Assembly: GCA_900169975.1 (NCBI GenBank)
Contig: LT827123.1
Span: forward strand, 209,920 to 273,919
Reading direction: 5' to 3'
Source: Pseudoflavonifractor sp. Marseille-P3106
Lineage (GTDB): Bacteria > Bacillota > Clostridia > Oscillospirales > Oscillospiraceae
DNA length: 64,000 nucleotides
Shown here: positions 60,710 to 64,000 of the stretch, piece by piece
How the letters are laid out: each line of letters begins with the position of its first letter
Position numbering within the stretch: position 1 is the first letter of the stretch
The notes under the pieces: model-generated
Told to the model about the DNA's origin: nothing
Seen by the model: only the letters and a program-made list of their open reading frames with translations
Databases searched by the model: none
Position numbers and translations under genes: made by a program

Positions 60710-62767
60710 ATGGCAAAGCAGCTGACCGTGGCCTTCATCGGCAACCCAAACTGCGGCAAGACCACTCTTTTCAACGCCTATACCGGGGCCAACCTGAAGG
60801 TGGCCAACTGGCCGGGCGTAACGGTGGAGCGGGTGGAGGGCACCCTCAGGGACCACGACCTGAACATCCGGCTGGTGGACCTGCCGGGGACGTACAGCCT
60901 TACCTCCTACACCATGGAGGAGCAGGTCTCCCGCCAGTTTATCCTCTCCGACGAGGTGGACGTCATCATCGACGTGGTGGACGCCTCCGCGCTGGAGCGG
61001 AATCTCTATCTGACGCTCCAGCTTCTGGAACTGGGCAAGCCGGTGGTGCTGGCCCTGAACATGATGGACATCGTGGCCAAGCGAGGCATGGAGATCGACC
61101 TCCACCGCCTGCCCGAGATGCTGGGCGTGCCAGTGATCCCGGTCTCCGCCCGGAAGCGGACGGGGCTGGAGGTGCTGATGCACGCCGCTGCCCACCACGC
61201 CGGGATGAAGCACCATGACCCCATCATCCACGAGCACGAGTGGCACGGACATAGCGGGGCAGGCCCGGCGGACAAGCACGCGGAGTATGTCATGGTGTAC
61301 GACGAGATGATGGAGTTTCGCATCGACGCTGTGTCCACCGTCCTGAAACGGAAGTGGCCCGATTTGGACAATCCCCGGTGGCACGCCATCAAGCTTCTGG
61401 AGGGGGACGGGGAGATCCGGGCCGGGTACCCGGTGGAACTGCCGGATATTTTGGACCGGAGCTATGAGACCGACATCATCAATCAGAAATACGATTTCAT
61501 CGAAGAGATCATGGGGGAGGTCATGGTCCACCGGGAGGAAAAGGCCGCCCTCACCGAACAGGCGGACCGGGTCCTCACACACCCGGTATGGGGCCTGCCC
61601 ATCTTTTTGGGGATCATGGCCATGGTGTTCTTCCTCACCTTCACCGTGGGCGACTTCCTCAAGGGCTATTTTGAGCTGCTCATCGAGTGGGCCACGGGCG
61701 TGGTGGGGAACACTCTGGCGGCCTGGGGTGTGGGGGAACTCCTCACCGCCCTCATCACCGACGGCATTCTGGCGGGGGTAGGGGGTATTTTGACCTTCCT
61801 GCCCAATATCTTTATCCTGTTTCTGGCCCTGGCCTTTCTGGAGGACACCGGCTACATGGCCCGGGTTGCGTATATCATGGACGGTATCATGGGCCGCCTT
61901 GGCTTGTCCGGGCGGGCCTTTCTCCCCATGGTGCTGGGCTTTGGCTGCACAGTGCCCGCCATCATGGCCTCCCGGGCGCTGGAGAACCGGCGGGACCGAT
62001 TCAAGACCATGCTGGTGACTCCGTTCATGTCCTGTTCGGCCCGGCTGCCCATCTACATCCTGTTCTCCGGCCTCTTCTTCGGAAAATACGCCATGCTGGC
62101 CGCCTATTCCATGTATCTGGTGGGAATTTTAGTGGCGCTGCTGGTGACCTATGTCATCCACAGGGCGGAACAGGGAAAGGGCGTGGAGCCCAACGACCTG
62201 CTCATCGAACTGCCCGAATATAAAATGCCCTCGGCCCGGACGGTGGCGGTATATGTGTGGGAAAAGGTGAAGGACTACCTCACCAAGGCGGGCACGGTCA
62301 TCTTTGTGGCCTCCGTTCTGCTGTGGTTCCTGCTGAACTTCGGCCCGGGCGGGTATACTGCTGAGATGGGGGAGAGCTTCGCCGCCCTGCTGGGCAAAGC
62401 CATCGTGCCGGTTTTGACCCCGGCAGGTCTGGGCTTCTGGCCGGTGGCCGTGGCCCTGATCGCCGGAATTTCCGCCAAGGAAGTGGTGGTATCTTCTACC
62501 GCCATTCTCTTCGGCGTCAACAACATCAACTCCGCCGCCGGGATGGCCGCGGTGTCCGCGGGGCTGACCGCCATGGGCTTCGGGCCCCTCAACGCATACT
62601 GCCTCATGGTGTTCTGCCTGCTCTACATCCCCTGTGCCGCCACCATCGGCGTCATCCGACGGGAGTCCGGGAGCTGGAAGTGGACGGTGGGGTCGGTGCT
62701 CTTCCAGGTGGTCACCGCTTGGGTGATGAGCTTTCTCATCTACCAGGTGGGGAGACTGCTGCTGTAA
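60710..62767 (+). CDS. feoB: Ferrous iron transport protein B
   Basis: This 685-residue transporter imports Fe(II). A cytosolic GTPase domain shows G1 GNPNCGKT (residues 11-18), G3 DLPGTYSL and G4 NMMD. A histidine-rich segment (eight His between 162 and 181) follows the G domain. The C-terminal half holds about eight or more membrane helices with the Gate motifs (MSCSARLPIYI and related). It forms an operon with feoA. Metal specificity is inferred from the family. Confidence 0.95.
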   Translation: MAKQLTVAFIGNPNCGKTTLFNAYTGANLKVANWPGVTVERVEGTLRDHDLNIRLVDLPGTYSLTSYTMEEQVSRQFILSDEVDVIIDVVDASALERNLYLTLQLLELGKPVVLALNMMDIVAKRGMEIDLHRLPEMLGVPVIPVSARKRTGLEVLMHAAAHHAGMKHHDPIIHEHEWHGHSGAGPADKHAEYVMVYDEMMEFRIDAVSTVLKRKWPDLDNPRWHAIKLLEGDGEIRAGYPVELPDILDRSYETDIINQKYDFIEEIMGEVMVHREEKAALTEQADRVLTHPVWGLPIFLGIMAMVFFLTFTVGDFLKGYFELLIEWATGVVGNTLAAWGVGELLTALITDGILAGVGGILTFLPNIFILFLALAFLEDTGYMARVAYIMDGIMGRLGLSGRAFLPMVLGFGCTVPAIMASRALENRRDRFKTMLVTPFMSCSARLPIYILFSGLFFGKYAMLAAYSMYLVGILVALLVTYVIHRAEQGKGVEPNDLLIELPEYKMPSARTVAVYVWEKVKDYLTKAGTVIFVASVLLWFLLNFGPGGYTAEMGESFAALLGKAIVPVLTPAGLGFWPVAVALIAGISAKEVVVSSTAILFGVNNINSAAGMAAVSAGLTAMGFGPLNAYCLMVFCLLYIPCAATIGVIRRESGSWKWTVGSVLFQVVTAWVMSFLIYQVGRLLL

Positions 62768-62792
62768 TCAATCGAATCATCGAGGAACTGAT

Positions 62793-64000
62793 ATGCAGGA
62801 CGAATTGTTTGAAAAATCCATTGAAACCCTGGAGCTGCCCAAAGTTTTGGAGCAACTGGCGGGTCAGGCGGTGACTGAGGAGGGGAAAGCCCGGGCTCTG
62901 GCCCTGCGTCCCTTTACCGACGCCGACGACGTGTCCCGGGCGCTGGATGAGACCACCGCGGCCGTGGAGCTGGTGAGCCTGCGGGGCACCCCCTCCTTTT
63001 CGGGGGTGCGGCCGGTGGCGGCCTCCCTCCAGCGGGCGGACATGGGGGGCGCGCTCAACACCCGGGAGCTGCTGGACATCGCCGCGGTCCTCCGCTGTGC
63101 CCGGGGGGCGATGGAGTACGCCTCCGGCAGCGAGAAAAAGACCCCCATCGACCCCCTGTTTCGGGGCCTGACCGCCAACCGCTTTCTGGAGGAAAAGATC
63201 ACCGGCTCCATCCTCTCCGAGGACGAGATCGCCGACGCCGCCAGCCCTGAGCTGGCCGATATCCGCCGCCACAAGCGCGCCACGGCCGGGAAGGTGCGGG
63301 ACATCCTCCAGCGGCTCATTTCCTCCAACCAGTCCAAGTATCTCCAGGAGCCTATCATCACCCAGCGGAACGGCCGCTATGTGGTGCCGGTGAAGTCCGA
63401 GTGCAAGAACGATGTCCCCGGCCTGGTACACGACGTGTCGGCCAGCGGCAGCAGTTTCTTCATCGAGCCCATGGGGGTGGTGAAGGCCAACAACGAGCTC
63501 CGGGAGCTGGAGGCCCGGGAGAAGAAGGAGATCGAGCGCATCCTGGCTGAGCTCTCCGCGGAGTGCGCCGCCCACCGGGAGGACATCCGGCAGGATTACG
63601 ACTTTCTCATTCTTCTCGACGGCGTGTTTGCCCGGGCGGGGCTGTCCCTGCGGATGCAGGGGATGCCGCCTCAGATCGTGGAGCGGGGCATTCTCTTCCA
63701 AAAGGCCCGCCACCCCCTGCTCAACCGGGATACCGCGGTGGCCAACGATCTGCGTCTGGGGGAGGAGTTCGATACTCTGGTGGTCACCGGCCCCAACACC
63801 GGCGGCAAGACGGTGACCCTCAAGACGCTGGGGCTGCTGGTCCTCATGGCCCAGTGCGGCCTTCACATCCCCGCCTCCGGGGAGAGCCGGATGCCGGTGT
63901 TCCGCCGGGTGCTGGCCGACATCGGTGACGAGCAGTCCATCGCCCAGAACCTGTCCACATTCTCCTCTCACATGGTGAACATCGTGGGGATCCTGCGGGA
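62793..64000 (+). CDS. mutS2: Endonuclease MutS2, 5' part (gene continues off the window)
   Basis: The window holds the first 402 codons of this gene. The N-terminal part matches MutS2 (LELPKVLEQLAGQAVTEEGK), the middle contains the clamp-like helices, and the ATPase begins with Walker A TGPNTGGKTVTLKTLGL near residue 340 followed by DIGDEQSIAQNLSTFSSH. The C-terminal Smr nuclease domain lies beyond the edge. MutS2 acts in recombination control and in rescue of collided ribosomes. It starts 25 bases after feoB. Confidence 0.93.
   Translation, partial: MQDELFEKSIETLELPKVLEQLAGQAVTEEGKARALALRPFTDADDVSRALDETTAAVELVSLRGTPSFSGVRPVAASLQRADMGGALNTRELLDIAAVLRCARGAMEYASGSEKKTPIDPLFRGLTANRFLEEKITGSILSEDEIADAASPELADIRRHKRATAGKVRDILQRLISSNQSKYLQEPIITQRNGRYVVPVKSECKNDVPGLVHDVSASGSSFFIEPMGVVKANNELRELEAREKKEIERILAELSAECAAHREDIRQDYDFLILLDGVFARAGLSLRMQGMPPQIVERGILFQKARHPLLNRDTAVANDLRLGEEFDTLVVTGPNTGGKTVTLKTLGLLVLMAQCGLHIPASGESRMPVFRRVLADIGDEQSIAQNLSTFSSHMVNIVGILR

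Noticed and set aside
1..64000. CRISPR arrays, phage genes, insertion sequences or rRNA
   Set aside because: I looked for repeated spacers, transposase or integrase motifs and rRNA signatures and saw none.

Overview
This GC-rich window carries the core chromosome of an endospore-forming Bacillota. The complete spoIIIAA-AH operon, yqfC/yqfD, whiA, SigA-type promoters and strong purine-rich ribosome binding sites point to class Clostridia. The base composition and gene order suggest an Oscillospiraceae-like gut bacterium, but that family placement is inference, since there is no 16S gene to test it.

Layout. 1-4.6 kb (minus strand): start of an S-layer-homology protein, then a polyamine ABC importer potABCD. 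4.7-15.2 kb: an RluC/D-type pseudouridine synthase diverging from yceD-rpmF; der-plsY-gpsA; spoIIIAA-AH; an Asp23/Gls24 protein. 15.4-25.4 kb: a long housekeeping run nusB, TsaD-like paralog, xseA, xseB, ispA, divergent-PAP2, dxs, tlyA, nadK, argR, recN. 25.5-34.8 kb: murB-rapZ-yvcK-whiA, a small membrane protein, dnaE, cardiolipin synthase. 34.8-38.8 kb: a more accessory stretch with an acetyltransferase, a flavodoxin-like gene diverging from an HxlR regulator, a 22-cysteine protein, tRNA-Pro(GGG) and tRNA-Gly(CCC), and two unrecognised small genes. 38.9-49.7 kb: pyrE, radC, uvrB, an aldo/keto reductase, uvrA, a COG2426-like membrane protein, a small anchored protein, recD2. 49.7-50.2 kb: a 450-base stretch without a supported gene. 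50.2-64 kb: ribbon-helix-helix gene-comF, mreB, a four-TM protein, murC (minus), CCA-adding enzyme, yqfC-yqfD-phoH-ybeY-era-yqzL-recO, feoA-feoB, and the start of mutS2, which runs off the window.

How the genes work together. Most of the window serves translation (rpmF, der, era, ybeY, tlyA), isoprenoid supply (ispA, dxs), envelope building (plsY, gpsA, murB, murC, mreB, cls), DNA repair (recN, recO, radC, uvrA, uvrB, recD2, xseAB, mutS2) and sporulation. Many neighbours overlap by 1-14 bases, implying translational coupling. Sequence-level regulation includes a LexA/SOS box inside the uvrB promoter, mother-cell-type promoter candidates before spoIIIAA, yqfC and the cysteine-rich gene, and several strong intrinsic terminators, one of them clearly bidirectional.

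I found no CRISPR array, transposase, prophage or rRNA. The least explained items are the cysteine-rich protein with a sporulation-like promoter, the Cys/His-headed protein at 38.3 kb, the ribbon-helix-helix protein fused by overlap to comF, and two structured non-coding stretches (42.37-42.49 kb and 49.73-50.18 kb).
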